Shown: positions 36,306 through 48,754 of the stretch, piece by piece
How the letters are laid out: each line of letters starts with the position of its first letter
How positions within the stretch are numbered: position 1 is the stretch's first letter
NCBI RefSeq assembly: GCF_910592395.1
Contig: NC_088320.1
Span: forward strand, 14,074,501 to 14,138,500
Reading direction: 5' to 3'
DNA: 64,000 bases
Source: Lineus longissimus
Lineage: Eukaryota; Nemertea; Pilidiophora; Heteronemertea; Lineidae
Program-made: the position numbers and the translations under genes
Notes under the pieces: generated by a model
The model's database searches: none
What the model saw: the letters and a program-made list of their open reading frames with translations, nothing else
What the model was told of the DNA's origin: nothing

Positions 36306-36888
36306 GCTGAAAGGGTGGATGTCGTCCTGGGTGCCGACAAATGGTACCCAGGTTCGAGATCGACTGGACAATAAGCACCCTGGGTGCCATTACACTAGAC
36401 AAATAGCACCCAGCTTCTTTTTGCCTGGCTTACGGATCTTAGGGACGAGGACGTTTCTTGCAATCTCGTTTTATCTCGCGCCGTGGTACTTGTGGCATTA
36501 GCAGTGCGCGAAATAAAAAGAACAGATAAACAGAAAAAAAACGCGTTTAGGCCTAAAGGTCTTTGAAAGCACATTTTGGATGATTTATTCAGAAAAGGTG
36601 TATAGGAGGGATATATCCGAAATGTACTTTCAATGACCTATAGGCCTAAACGCATTTTTTTCTGTTTATCTGTTCTTTTTATTTCGAGCACTGCTAATGC
36701 CGCAAGTACCACGGCGCGAGATAAAACGAGATTGCAAGAAACGTCGTCCCTAAGATCCGTAAGCTAGGCAAAAAGAAGTTGGGTGCTGTTTGTCTAGTGT
36801 AATGGCACCCAGGGTGCTTATTGTCCAGTCGATCTCGAACCTGGGTACCATTTGTCGGCACCCAGGACGACATCCACCCTTTCAGCTG
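36306..36888. repeat. 583-bp palindrome beside the Polinton
   Basis: The left arm (36306 to about 36565) and right arm (about 36636 to 36888) are nearly identical reverse complements around a spacer of about 70 bp. It starts 40 bp outside the Polinton end. An open frame in each arm is the same sequence read twice and is probably not a gene. Confidence 0.9.
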
Positions 36889-37426
36889 TAGTAAACCTCT
36901 CAAAAATTGAAGTTAACTACAAGGAAACTCAACGTTTGCACTTTGGTAAAGTAAAAGTATGGTTTACCCTAGGGTTAACCTGTGCTTTTTGAGTTTCCTG
37001 GTGATCTTAGTGCAGGAACATTTACAGAGTTTACTTTTACCTCTAAGCTGTAAACTATTAGTTAATTATTATTAAACATTATTATTAAAAACATTTTTAT
37101 AGCGCTTAACGTTGTTAAAACTTCTAAGCGCTTTACAATTTATAATAAAACATAACATTAATACATGATAGAATAAAAGTCATAACTAAAGAAAACGTGC
37201 AAAGGATTCAAAAGAATTTCTTAAAAATATGGGTTTTTAGTGCAGTTTTAAAACGACCCAGGGTACTCTGGCCACGAACACTATTTAACTTGGATGGTGG
37301 ACAAATGTTTTGGTAAAAGTAAAACAGATCAAATTCAGCCGTGTTGTTTGTGCCCATGTTTTAAGCTGCTGCTGCTGTTAGGCAGTAAAACTTTGAATCA
37401 CTTTGCTATGTTCGCCATGTTTAAAT

Positions 37427-38062
37427 TAAGGAATTGAACCCGAGGCGGAGGACCTTGGTTGAGTTACCAAGACACTCGAGGATGGAGCTAAAATACAGTC
37501 CAAACCCGAGCCGATAGGCGAGGGTTTGGGACGAAATTTTAGCTCCACCCGAGAGTGTCTTGGTAACTCAACCAAGGTCCGAAGCCGAGGGTTCAATTTC
37601 TATTCTAAAATACCTCAAACTTAAAAAGATAGGCCACGAAAATAACTTGAATATGTGCGAATTTGGCAAATTCCATCCTATCCCCTGCCCGGAGCGCCGG
37701 TAGCGCCGTTGTTTACATTATGTTACGGCAGCGTGCATAGGAAGTCCGCATCGGCTCGCTCAAGTGATGCTAAAATCCGCGCAAATGGGCTATTTGGAGC
37801 GTTTTTCTCAGCAAATATGTGTAGTGCTCATTAAAAAACTTAGGGTGGTTGATGCTTCCTTGACTGATTTGTGTTTGAAGCAGTGTTTTGAGAGCCTCAA
37901 ACTTCTGAAGTGAGCTGTGTGCATGGTTTCCACATTTTAGTGCAACCCGAGGGAACTTTGGTAGAGCATCTTGGTTGCGTGTCCAAAACACTCCACTCTC
38001 AGAACGAGGCTCATGCATTTTCCATTTAAAAGTTGACTTTACGGTACCAAGGTATTTTAGAA
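37427..38062. mobile_element. TTAA-type foldback element, family A copy 1
   Basis: Starts TTAAGGAATT, then a foldback (37431-37599) with about 65-bp arms and core CAGTCCAAACCCGAG, then ATTCTAAAAT, an internal minus-strand frame, and the end TATTTTAGAAT at 38062. The same element is at 41787-42477. Confidence 0.65.
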
Positions 38063-38237
38063 TGTACTGCATGCAGAAAGCCACATGTATTTGGCATAGA
38101 ATACCAGGTATATGGGTTTCCCGGAATCGGTGGGGATTCCCCAGGGTTTACCCAGAGTTAGCCATGAGTTTACTCAGACATTTGACCTCACCCAGTGTGT
38201 TAATAAAACCTCCAAAAGAAGGCGGAATGAAGATTTC

Positions 38238-38455
38238 GCATGACAAGGCACCATGCATGCCCAAGCACCATGCATGTATATGTCAAAGCACCATGCTTGC
38301 CAGGCACCATGCTGGTCCTGGCGCAATGTATGTCCAGGCGCCATGCTTGTTAGGCCTATGCATGTTCGATGCATATTGTCCAGGCACCAAACATGCCAAG
38401 GCACCATGCATGTCTAGGAACCATGCTTGTACAGGCACCATGCATGTCCTGACAT
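38238..38455. repeat. GCACCATGCATG minisatellite
   Basis: About ten degenerate units of 17-22 bp around CAGGCACCATGCATGT. No coding role seen. Confidence 0.8.
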
Positions 38456-38462
38456 CAATTGG

Positions 38463-41400
38463 ATGTCGAACCGAAGAGTTCAATGTCAAAGGTCACCTTA
38501 CCTAGGAGGTCATTAGTACAAAGTTTCAAGTTCATAGCCCTCTCGGTTAGGGAACTTGAAACTGTTTTTGAAAATGGATACAGACTGAAAGCCCTCGTCT
38601 GAAAGTCCTCGTAGAGGATGACCAGGTATTCGATAATAGTAACTGTTATTGCTTATGGGCGATTCCCGGTATGCTGACCAGACCCAAATGCACTGTAGAA
38701 GTCGTATAAAAGAAGGGTAACCTGATCATTTGGCGAGGTTGGCAACATCAATTTAGTTATTTTACGTCGAGAACTTTCATTGGCCATCCGATTATGAGTG
38801 TCCGTCTGACGGATTTCCCGCCCCATTGGGCCATATGAATAAAAACTAGCATTTCCTTGGAAGCAAATCCTTCAAGTAGAGGTTAGTATTTGCTAAAAGT
38901 AGAAGATTATGCATGTTTTCGAATGAATAATGTGGCCCTTTCAATGCAGATGCTTTGCTAAAAATGGTGCTGGTGAGCTATTTCATCTTGTGGTTTTGGT
39001 ATTGTTATAGAAGGGGACCAAGCATCCTGAACTTCAGAGCCTTTCACTTGAGTTATGTGTGTGGGAGAGGAGCAAAAACTCACCCAGAAAGTTGATAGGG
39101 GGTCAAGAGGTTTCCTGATGAAAAGATGTTGGCGAAAGTGCTGCGTGTTCTGTCCTCGTTGACACACTCTCTCGCGTCATCATCATCCGACTTATCTGTC
39201 ATCTAATTGGGGAAGTCCTGCATCTGTTAAATAATTTGCCACGTTAAAAATCATAGACCTATGTTAAGGGAGGGCCACTACTGCTAAAGCTGAGCGCACC
39301 GGCAACAAAATGACAGCGAAACTGAAAACATTTGTTTTCAGTTGTTTTCGAAATGTTTTGCGTCTTTGTCGTGTTTGTTTCAATCACCCGCACACGGGAG
39401 ACAAAATGACACGGTCACGTCACAGGTCACGTCAAAAACAAGGGGTAACCATGGTTGCGCCATACGTCACACCCCCGGTCACACCCGCGTATTCCAAGAT
39501 GGCGGCCGCCATGCACAACAACGGCCTCACAATTTTAGCATTTCTGCTCGTTCTTCGTAACCGCCGTTGCCGACGGAAAAATAAAACGATATTAATTCAT
39601 GCAATTCAGATTCTTCATCCACAATTCAGATTCTTCATCCAAAATCAACTCCATTTCGTTTAAAATTGGCGCTGCCATTTTGACATGGCTTGGTTGGTAT
39701 CACATGACGTTGAACGTCATCGTGATTGGCTAATGACGATGATGACGCAAAAAATGTTTTACGTTTCGTTGCAGTCACCCGCAAACGGGCGACGTTTTGA
39801 CGAAAAACATTTTGACTAGGTCAAAAATATATTGCATGTTTAATATTCGAAAACTGTTTCAAAAACAAATGTTTTCGAAAAACATTTGTTTTTGTCGCCC
39901 GCAGACGGGCAACAAATTGTGAAAAGATATTTGAAAACAAATGTATAAAATCAGCGATTTGGAAGATGGCAAACCTCTTACTTTCTAGCCACCTCAGGAG
40001 CAACCTTGAAAAATCGAATCATTTCCTATCGAGTAAAAAGCACATGCTATGCTTTATTCATATGAAGACCAGTATTTCTTCCCTTTCCAAGCAAACTCTA
40101 GATGCCAAAAGTGTTTGCTTTGACTTGTAGCAAAGACATAAAATTCCGAATATTTGCTACGGTTTTATTCATACGAGTACAAGCAAATGCTTAAAAATCG
40201 GTAGAGAAAGCAAATGCTAGCTTTTATACATATGGCCCATGGGGTAGCTGTTGGCGTATTGATATGGTACATATCTGCTGACATCTCAAATACAAAAACT
40301 ATTCAAATTTGATATAATTATATACGTCAGTAAAGAACAACGCTCGCAAAGTATGCGGGCACGCAAAGCAGTTGTATAAGCCATTGTTAATACTCATGAA
40401 AGCCAAGCATCTCCACACATTTTAGCAACTTCGCCGAATAATAATCACGAAGGTATCGCAAACAATTGGGCTGTGAGGAGTTTGCGATGGGCTTGCAGTG
40501 TTTCGCGATGTAATACCTCGCAAAGTCGTTGACACATTGCAAGGTTGGTGTTTGAGGGAGTTGGCGTTGAGTCGTGACGAAATAGGACACAACCCACTCG
40601 ATCGCAACCTCGTTTACCAAGGGGCCATTGCGCGCTCCTATGGTCACTTGCACTACCCCTGGTATCATGTTGAGCTAACACATGTATTTGATTGGTCAAC
40701 GAATAACGTTTGTCATGCAAATAAGATGTAAATAATGTTTTGACTCTTGGCATATTCATGGCATATTGAATCGGCAAAAACGGCGACTTATCAGTCTACA
40801 ACCATTTACCCTAATGCGATCACAAATCAATTGGAGGCATAATATATCTTCATGGACACGGATAATATGTGAGCTAATGCTGATATAAAAAATAATTGCC
40901 TCTACAAGAAATTTCGTCATTTAGTAGGCCATATGGGCATTCCGAGCAACACATAAAACGAAGAAGCACGTGGTACAATACCCAATCGCGCGAGCACTGT
41001 GCAAATATTATTTCAAAATCACTATTGATAATTTATTTTTACATTTAAGTATAAGGCTTCTTGATCTGTATACATCCCGAGATAATTGGTCAATTTTACA
41101 ATTAGTTGATCGGTTACAAACGGTTTTTGGTCATGTTGAAACAGTGCTGACACGTGGTGCCCGAATAGGCAGGTCATATGTCAAACTTACTACGTCACCC
41201 CCAAATTCTGGCGGTGACGAGCGATATGATTGGATATGACGTACACGAGTATCCAGGGTCTAGTGATGCAGCCATTTTGAATGCTGATCAAGTAGACCCC
41301 GGATGTAGAGGTTGGCTGGACTTAGAAACAAGATGCTACAGGTCCTGAGAAGCAATAAACAATCAAAGACATTTGTGAAGGACTCTATGATTTGAGGGAC

Positions 41401-41786
41401 TATCTTTCACTTTACACCACCGATGCGCTATGTGCACAATGTGCAGCTAATATACGCCGTGGTCATCCCTATCCATTAATAGACTTCTGCCCCAGTGACG
41501 TATTTATGACAAATCCCAAAACGAGGCCGTACCACAGAATTGATGCACCAAATATGATCAGCCAAGAAGCGGTTTTGATGTGGAATAAAATAGTTGTTAG
41601 AATCGTCGTAGAATAAACTAAGCAACCGCGAAATTTTTCCAGCGCGCGGGATGTAGCCTTAGAACTGCTTGAAATTCGCAAGCCAAGTCAAAAAATGCCT
41701 AGCAACACGAGCGAAAGTCTTAAACAGATACCACGTTATTGTGATACTACAAATGGTAGCGAATGGTGTCAAGCAGTGGTATTCTT
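38463..41786. other. Repeat-rich stretch without recognised gene
   Basis: Segments at 38468-38620 are similar to 62577-62750 (dispersed repeat). Around 39490 there is AAGATGGCGGCCGCCATG, a YY1-like double site in a CG-rich context that may mark a promoter. Around 39780-39920 CCCGCAAACGGGCGAC-type motifs recur in opposite orientations and look like transposon ends. Open frames at 40668-40387 (minus) and 41392-41616 (plus) match nothing I know. Confidence 0.35.
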
Positions 41787-42477
41787 TAAGGAATTGAACC
41801 CGAGGCGGAGGACCTTGGTTGAGTTACCAAGACACTCGAGGGTGGAGCTAAAATACAGTCCAAACCCGAGCCGACAGGCGAGGGTTTGGACGAAATTTTA
41901 GCTCCACCCGAGAGTGTCTTGGTAACTCAACCAAGGTCCGAAGCCGAGGGTTCAATTTCTATTCTAAAATACCTCAAACTTAAAAAGATAGGCCACGAAA
42001 ATAACTTGAATATGTGCGAATTTGGCAAATTCCATCCATCGCCGGCCCGGCCGGAGCGCCGGTAGCGCCATTGTTTACATTATGTTACGGCAACGTTACA
42101 GAAAATGAGACATGTACATTTGTACAGCGCGCATAGGAAGTCCGCATCGGCTCGCTCAAGTGATGCTAAAATCCGCGCAAATGGGCTATTTGGAGCGTTT
42201 TTCTCGGCAAATATGTGTAGTGCTCATTAAAAAACTTAGGGTGGTTGATGCTTCCTTGACTGATTTGTGTTTGAAGCAGTGTTTTGAGAGCCTCAAACTT
42301 CTGAAGTGAGCTGAAATTCCATTGACGTGACGTGTGCATGGTTCCACATTTTAGTGCAACCCGAGGGAACTTTGGTAGAGCATCTTGGTTGCGTGTCCAA
42401 AACACTCCGCTCTCAGAACGAGGCTTATGCATTTTCCATTTAGAAGTTGACTTTACGGTACCAAGGTATTTTAGAAT
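41787..42477. mobile_element. TTAA-type foldback element, family A copy 2
   Basis: Same as 37427-38062 with an extra segment of about 37 bp near 42094. The foldback is 41791-41958. Confidence 0.65.
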
Positions 42478-42734
42478 ATCCTTCCTAGGCCAATCTCATA
42501 TCCAAGTTGTCCCGTTAAGGGTAAGTTAAGAGTATGTTAAAGGTAGGTTTGTGGCCCTTCTACCCTTGTGCATCATGCGATGCAATTTTTCGATCCGAAT
42601 GACCGTTACTATTTGACATTTGCGGATTCAGCTTCTAAAAGTTATATTAGTCAGTAGGGTGTCCGTGGATATATGATAACTTTTTAGTCCTTACCTCTAC
42701 CTACCCTTTCCATCCAGATGTCAGCTCCTTGTTT

Positions 42735-43338
42735 GGGACCCTGTTTCATAAAACGTCAGTGTGTGCTGCAAACGCGGATGACACAGCGCCAATACACCTC
42801 GATGTTGTCGCAATGCTCTCATGGTGAATATCACCGATACTAGATTGTTCATGCCCGGTTGCGAAATATCGTAATGCTATACACACTTGCAATGATACTG
42901 GGAGGGCGTCATTTCTCTGAGTAGGATGCTCCAACTCCTCCGACAGCTGACGACAAAGATCGAAACATATGTTCTTCGGGAAACGATATCTCTTGATGAA
43001 TAAATCATCTCTCATGGAATCCAGCGGATTGAATCGATCCCTGAATACCCGTTCTCGTCGAAGATTTCGCCTATTCCGTTCCTGAATCAAGCGCAACATG
43101 ATTCCACGTTTACCCTGGACGAAGTCCTCGCGACTAAATGAACTCTACACTACCTTCAGGTTTAAACGAACCGAATAAAATAAAGACAGGATAAAACCAC
43201 TACCTGAAACACTCTTAATGGTAACATTAACCTAGATATTTTAAAGGCACGTTTATGAAACGCGTTCTTCCTTTAAGGAGGTTCTTATCCTAGCATTAGG
43301 GCTAAAGGCACTTTATTAGGCTTCATGAAACAGGTCCC
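42735..43338. mobile_element. Internally deleted Harbinger-like element
   Basis: Ends GGGACCCTGTTTCAT and, inverted, GGGACCTGTTTCAT. Only about 0.6 kb remains. Confidence 0.55.
42746..43099 (-). pseudogene. HARBI1-like transposase, N-terminal exon only
   Basis: Residues NPLDSMRDDLFIKRYRFPKN, then QRNDALPVSLQVCIALRYFATG and a helix-turn-helix-like SIGDIHHESIATTSRCI, are the standard N-terminal region of Harbinger nucleases. The catalytic exons are absent, so it cannot act alone. Confidence 0.7.
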
Positions 43339-44126
43339 AGGTCCCAGATTCATATTCCTGCGCCGTTTTTTTAAAGAACAAGATGTCTTATTTTTTAAGT
43401 ATTAAAGTATTAGACGGTTTTTCTAATTTTGTTTTACATCGAACATTAAAAAAACACGTTGTTCGTTATTTTCAGCACTCACAACTTGATCCTGGCCTGC
43501 GTAACTAACTCTTCGCGCCTCTAAAAATGCAAAAGGGCATGCCGAGGTTGGACTTAAAGGACCTTTGGTTGGTATTACTAAGGGCAAAACTACCAAGCTG
43601 TCCCCTGGCCAGTCAACAACTTGCTCAAAAAATAAAGAAAAATATAAATATGACTTACTTATCACGCTATACCGATGTTGATCGACTCCGATTTGACCCG
43701 AGTTAGCCCTTCATGGGTCGATCCTCTACAAGTGGACCGATGCACTTGTAAGGCGCTGCCTCGAGACAGGGGTCTACACTGTACTGTGACATCTTGCAGT
43801 AGATATAAATATTTCCTTGTCATAAGCGAATCGGGAGAGCCCCAATCAACCTTGGTGGTGGATGACGTTACTGGCTGTAAAACACTTGAACATACACTGC
43901 GTACATTCGTCTTATTTTCCTAACGTGGCGTTGAAAAATAAGAAAAATGAGAAAGAATGCGTAATTTGCAAGGCTTTAGCCACCCAAATCTCGGCAAAAC
44001 AACACTGCCTTAACAGCCCTCGTGAACAGTGACCCTGCTGACTCGTTAAAAACTGTCCGAAGTAGTGTGCGAATGAAACAGAAGAAGAAAAAAACGTATT
44101 GAAGTAAAAAGCCGCCCATTCCTTAA

Positions 44127-44771
44127 GGAATTAATACCGAGCTGGCGGTCATTGGTTGTATAATCAAGACCGCTCGGGTAGACCGAAAATGCAGTCCAAA
44201 ACCCGAGGCGCTTCGCCGAGGGTTTTGGACGTAATTTGAGGTCTACCCGAGCGGTCTTGATTATACAACCAATGACCGACAGCGAGGTATTAATTTCTAT
44301 TCTAAAAGGTTTCAAAATTAAACAAATTAAATACGATTTGAAAGGTATATATGTTCCGTTTTCGTCAAAGAATGATCCAGCCTGGTGTCCGGAACTCCGC
44401 CATATTGTTGCTTGTGAAGATGACGTCACGCAGCAAGGGAATTCCCAGTCTGCTAGCTCGATTTCTACCATTTCCTCGTCTTTGACCTCTTCTGAATCCT
44501 GACTGACGACCTCGAAAGAGTCCTCGGGTATCCTCCCTACTTCACAAATCCCAATATACCGGGGAATACTTCAAAATCTCGTGTTCTTGACATTGTTTTG
44601 TGGGGCTGAGTCGTTGCTTCTTGGTGAAAATAATTCGTCTGCTAAAATTAAGAATTTTATACCTACCCAGGCGGTCATTGGTTACGATACCAAGACCGCT
44701 CCGATCAAAACGAGGCGTAATGTATTTTGTATTAGAAACAATGATATACTGTGACTAAGGCCTTTTAGAAT
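44127..44771 (-). mobile_element. TTAA foldback element, family B, inserted copy
   Basis: Flanked by TTAA at 44123-44126 and 44772-44775, while copy 1 of the block has an uninterrupted CCTTTAACTTC there (near 4330). This empty site proves insertion. One end is a foldback with about 70-bp arms; the other end is CCTTTTAGAAT. TTAA targets are typical of piggyBac-type transposition. Confidence 0.75.
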
Positions 44772-44979
44772 TTAACTTCACCCTGATAGTACGATGCTAC
44801 TTCATCGCCAGTGTATGTCTGGATTTGAGGAGTGACCTGCTGAACTTGGAATTCCTCGGCTTCGCCTGACTCACCTGGCAATGCAAAAACGTTTCAAAAG
44901 CAAGGATTTTCCTGTGTGCAAATGTGCTCAGCGAAGTAAGATAAACGTCCTGCCTATCATTGAATAATATTTTAGCTGT

Positions 44980-45730
44980 GCAGTATCAAGTTATTCAGAC
45001 GATTGAAACTTTACATAACAATTTTGCTATTCCAAATTATTGCTGCGAAGTTCAATAGACATCCTGCCCACGGCGAGCGAGAAGTGTTGCATCTTCGTAG
45101 GTCTAGAGAGCAAATTATCATACGCTGAAACATGTTGAAATTATTGAAAGCAAGGACGTTATTAGAATAATTATCTGAATCGACATTGATTAGGCTGTGC
45201 GAGCTCGGAAATATAAGATGGAACGAGTCCATAGATTGCTTTAAAAGTAAATATGAGAACCTTGTACTGAATTTGTTGTTCTACTCACAACCAGTGTAGT
45301 TCATGTAGAATTGGAGTTATATGCACCGACGTCCTGCACCTGACTACTAGCCGAGCAGCTGCATTCTACACTTCCTGCAACGGCCCCACTGTGATCGCAG
45401 GGAGACCGACTAGTAGAGAATTAGATAAATCTGGTCTTGAAGTTACCATAAGCTGTGTAAACAAGCGAGTTGTATCCGCCGAGAGTACCTCCTGACCTTG
45501 CCTATATTGGGTATTGGCATGTTCACACGTCGGACAGTGGAGGAGACAAGCTGTTTAACAGGAAACAGGCCGTCAAGAAGCACTCCAAGATCCCTTGCAC
45601 GGTCAGATGGCTCAACAACACAGTCCACAACTCTGATGCATAGAGCAAGTGTACATCGATCGTATAAACAGGAACACAGTCTTGTCATTATTGCATGCAA
45701 GATCATTCTCACATTCTCTTGATAACCTCG
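44980..45730 (-). pseudogene. Decayed CR1/L2-type LINE 3' end, copy 2
   Basis: Duplicate of 4560-5310, with the same stops and a few base differences. Confidence 0.55.
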
Positions 45731-45959
45731 GTCAGTAAGCTATATCATGAAGTGGTTAGCTTAGACATCGATATGTATGTTGCAAGGACAACCTGGGGCT
45801 AGTATTGGATTATGATAGACCAGTAGAATTTAAGGTAAAATAAAAAAAGTGTTTCCCGTCCCCGCCCGCCCCAATTTCTCTGATAGCTAAGCCTTGGACA
45901 TCTCGAAGTGGTTAGCTTATACATCGATTGTTATTTGTTATAGGGACAGCCTAGAGTTA

Positions 45960-46115
45960 TAGATTCATGTACTTGATTGGGAGCAACGTTTACATAGTGT
46001 TGGCCGTCTTCACGTCACGATACATTGCAGCTCTGACGGTTTTACATTACTGTAACGTGACGTGACCCATCGTCTTCGTAAACGTTGTTCCCAATCAAGT
46101 GCATGGATCTATAGT
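45960..46115. repeat. Short foldback MITE, copy 2
   Basis: Duplicate of 5531-5683. Confidence 0.7.
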
Positions 46116-46440
46116 AATGGATTCTGATAGACGGGTATGAGGCCAAGTAAAATGAAGTAAGTTTCCCGTCCCCGCCCGCCTTGATTTCTCTGATAGCTAA
46201 GCCTGGGACCTCTCGAAGTGGTTAAAACGTGTTTCCCATCCCCGCCCGATCGCTTTCTCTGATAGGTAATCGCATTGTTACCGCTGTTGGTGTTCCCAAT
46301 ATTTCAGTGATTCCATTCAATAAACAGCTAGAAAGACCATGACTTTTCAATAGAGGAAAACACGTGCAGAACTACTCACGCTGAGGTAAAACATAAAAAC
46401 GGACACACTCCAAATATATTACACAGGTATAGAAGTTAGA

Positions 46441-47038
46441 ATTCTAAAAGGCCTTAGTCACAGTATGTCATTGTTTCTAATACAAAATACATTACGCCTC
46501 GTTTTGATCGAAGCGGTCTTGGTATCGTAACCAATGACCGCCTGGGTAGGTATAAAATTCTGAATTTTAGCAGACGAATTATTTTCACCAAGAAGCAACG
46601 ACTCAGCCCCACAAAACAATGTCAAGAACACGAGATTTTGAAGTATTCCCCGATATTGGGATTTGTGAAGTAGGGAGGATACCCGAGGACTCTTTCGAGG
46701 TCGTCAGTCAGGATTACTGGGAATTCCCTTGCTGCGTGACGTCATCTTCACAAGCAACAATATGGCGGAGTTCCGGACACCAGGCTGGATCATTCTTTGA
46801 TGAAAACGGAACATATATACCTTTCAAATCGTATTTAATTTGTTTAATTTTGAAACCTTTTAGAATAGAAATTAATACCTCGCTGTCGGTCATTGGTTGT
46901 ATAATCAAGACCGCTCGGGTAGACCGAAAATGCAGTCCAAAACCCGAGGCGTTTCGCCGAGGGTTTTGGACGTAATTTGAGGTCTACCCGAGCGGTCTTG
47001 ATTATACAACCAATGACCACCAGCTCGGTATTAATTCC
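46441..47038 (+). mobile_element. TTAA foldback element, family B, complete copy
   Basis: Begins ATTCTAAAAGG (flank TTAGA), carries the 118-codon frame at 46619-46975, and ends in a complete foldback 46870-47036 followed by TTAA at 47039-47042. Confidence 0.65.
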
Positions 47039-47642
47039 TTAAACAAAGGATACTATTTGCTTTATTCTCTGAGCAATTATGACTACCATGGCTTCTCTGA
47101 ACCACCATGGCTTATCTCTGAACCACCATGGTTTCTCTGGATCACCATGGTTTCTCTTCATTGCCCCCCCCCCCCCCCCACACACACACACTCTCACACG
47201 CGACCGGCTTTGACAGCTCTATATGTCAAGGTTTGTTGGTGAGAGCGTTCGTTGCTGAAGTCTGAGAAAAAGTTGCGAGCTTCTGGATATTGCCAATTTA
47301 ATTGAAAAATGTCTCAAACGCTCATTACAGGTGAGTGGCCATAGGGTAGGCCTTATAATCCCCCGCATGCGGCCAGCCTCGAGGAGGATACAGACTGTCG
47401 ATGGAGGTAGTATAGTTCAGGGCCTGGTTGCACAAAAGTTATGGTGATAAAAGTATGTTAGTTTATCTTTTTATGTTAAAGTCCCTAACTTAGCGTTAGC
47501 TAACATAACGCTAAAATTGAGTTGCACAAATCAATGTTAGGCCCAATGTTAACTAACGCTACTTTTAAGTAAATCAATGTTAGTTGCTAGGGACATTTCC
47601 CATAATGCATTTGGTCCTCCTATCGAAAGCAAGACATGCAAG

Positions 47643-48062
47643 ATGGCTGCCTCCATTGAGAATCATTCATCTCAAAAGCAAAAAAGGGAGAGAAAACCGA
47701 ATTTTTCACACTCAGAAGCCCAAGTTTTAGTTGATCTTGTCACAAATGAACTTGGGATCTTGCGATCAAAGTTTTCGTCAGATGTGACAAACAAAATGAA
47801 AAAAAAACAAATGGGATGAAATTGCCTTAAAGGTTAGTTTCTTGGGAGTGGCCACAAGGAATGGGGATAACTGCTGGGAAAAATGGAACCAGCAGCTTTC
47901 AAAGGCGAAAGAGATCCATTCCCTGCAGCAAAAACACCAGAGAGGGACTGGAGGAGGGGGAAAGATGCCATAGGCCGACACTACACTGCAGAGTATCATA
48001 GAAACATCTGAAAAAGATGCAGCATTCATCAGAGGCATCACTGGTGGATTTGAGTCTGCAGG
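47643..48062 (+). pseudogene. Harbinger Myb/SANT-like protein, broken
   Basis: Same as 7134-7553: SANT-like start, frame slip in the A-run near 47799-47806, conserved WDEIA and NCWEKW in the shifted frame, and a later stop near 47970. The shift shared by both copies means it predates the duplication. Confidence 0.6.
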
Positions 48063-48754
48063 TAGGTAGGCCTACACCAGGCTCCGATTTAGCCTAATTA
48101 GGCCCTAAAACGCTATCTACTTCTACTAGCTATCTGTAGCATATATTGATAGAACATAAGCCTTTTAAAATAGGTCTAGATTTCATAGCCTGATGTAAAT
48201 CTTCAAAAAACATTCGTGGAATTAGGCTCAACTCGGCCCTACATGCAACCCCGGCTAAGTTCAAAGTACGTCGTCTGGTGCCTGCACCGATATTGGCACT
48301 CTGCCAGCCATTTCTGATGGACTTCCTGTGTGTATTGTGACCATGTGTACATGCTGACATGACAGTGCATGCATGCATTTTTCAAGCGGCCTAAAGCACA
48401 GCTTTTCATGACCGTCACTTAGAAATAGTACCATAGTAGTTGACTTCATAGCTCTGTAAATAAAATTCACCAGCATATAATGCAGTTCAACTGCACAAAA
48501 TTACAGAAAATGTGGTTATTCGCTGCTCCAAATACGCGCTTGCAAACTTTCTGACTCCATATTTCTAAGCGCACTGAACATGCCCAGTAAGTGTATGGAA
48601 TGCAAAGTTTGCGAATTGTACCATACAGGGTGAACCAGAAATAAGTTCCAATATAAATATTTTTTAATACTTTTAATTTATTCAATAAGTCATGAAAATT
48701 ACCTCAAAGAATTAGCAAATTGATTGCAATTGTACACATTAGGCCTATTGTTAA

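Larger units (their letters stand above)
43547..48434. repeat. Large duplicated block, copy 2
   Basis: Direct copy of 3707-7924 (see there). It is longer because of the element at 44127-44771 and because it keeps the whole foldback at 46870-47036. Confidence 0.85.

Noticed and set aside
36286-36903. Two genes encoding about 70 residues each
   Set aside because: They are the same sequence read from both arms of the palindrome and have no independent coding evidence.
39310-39663. Host gene start at the AAGATGGCGGC site
   Set aside because: The frame is short, runs into repetitive transposon-like ends and shows no domain. A promoter mark is possible but not a gene call.
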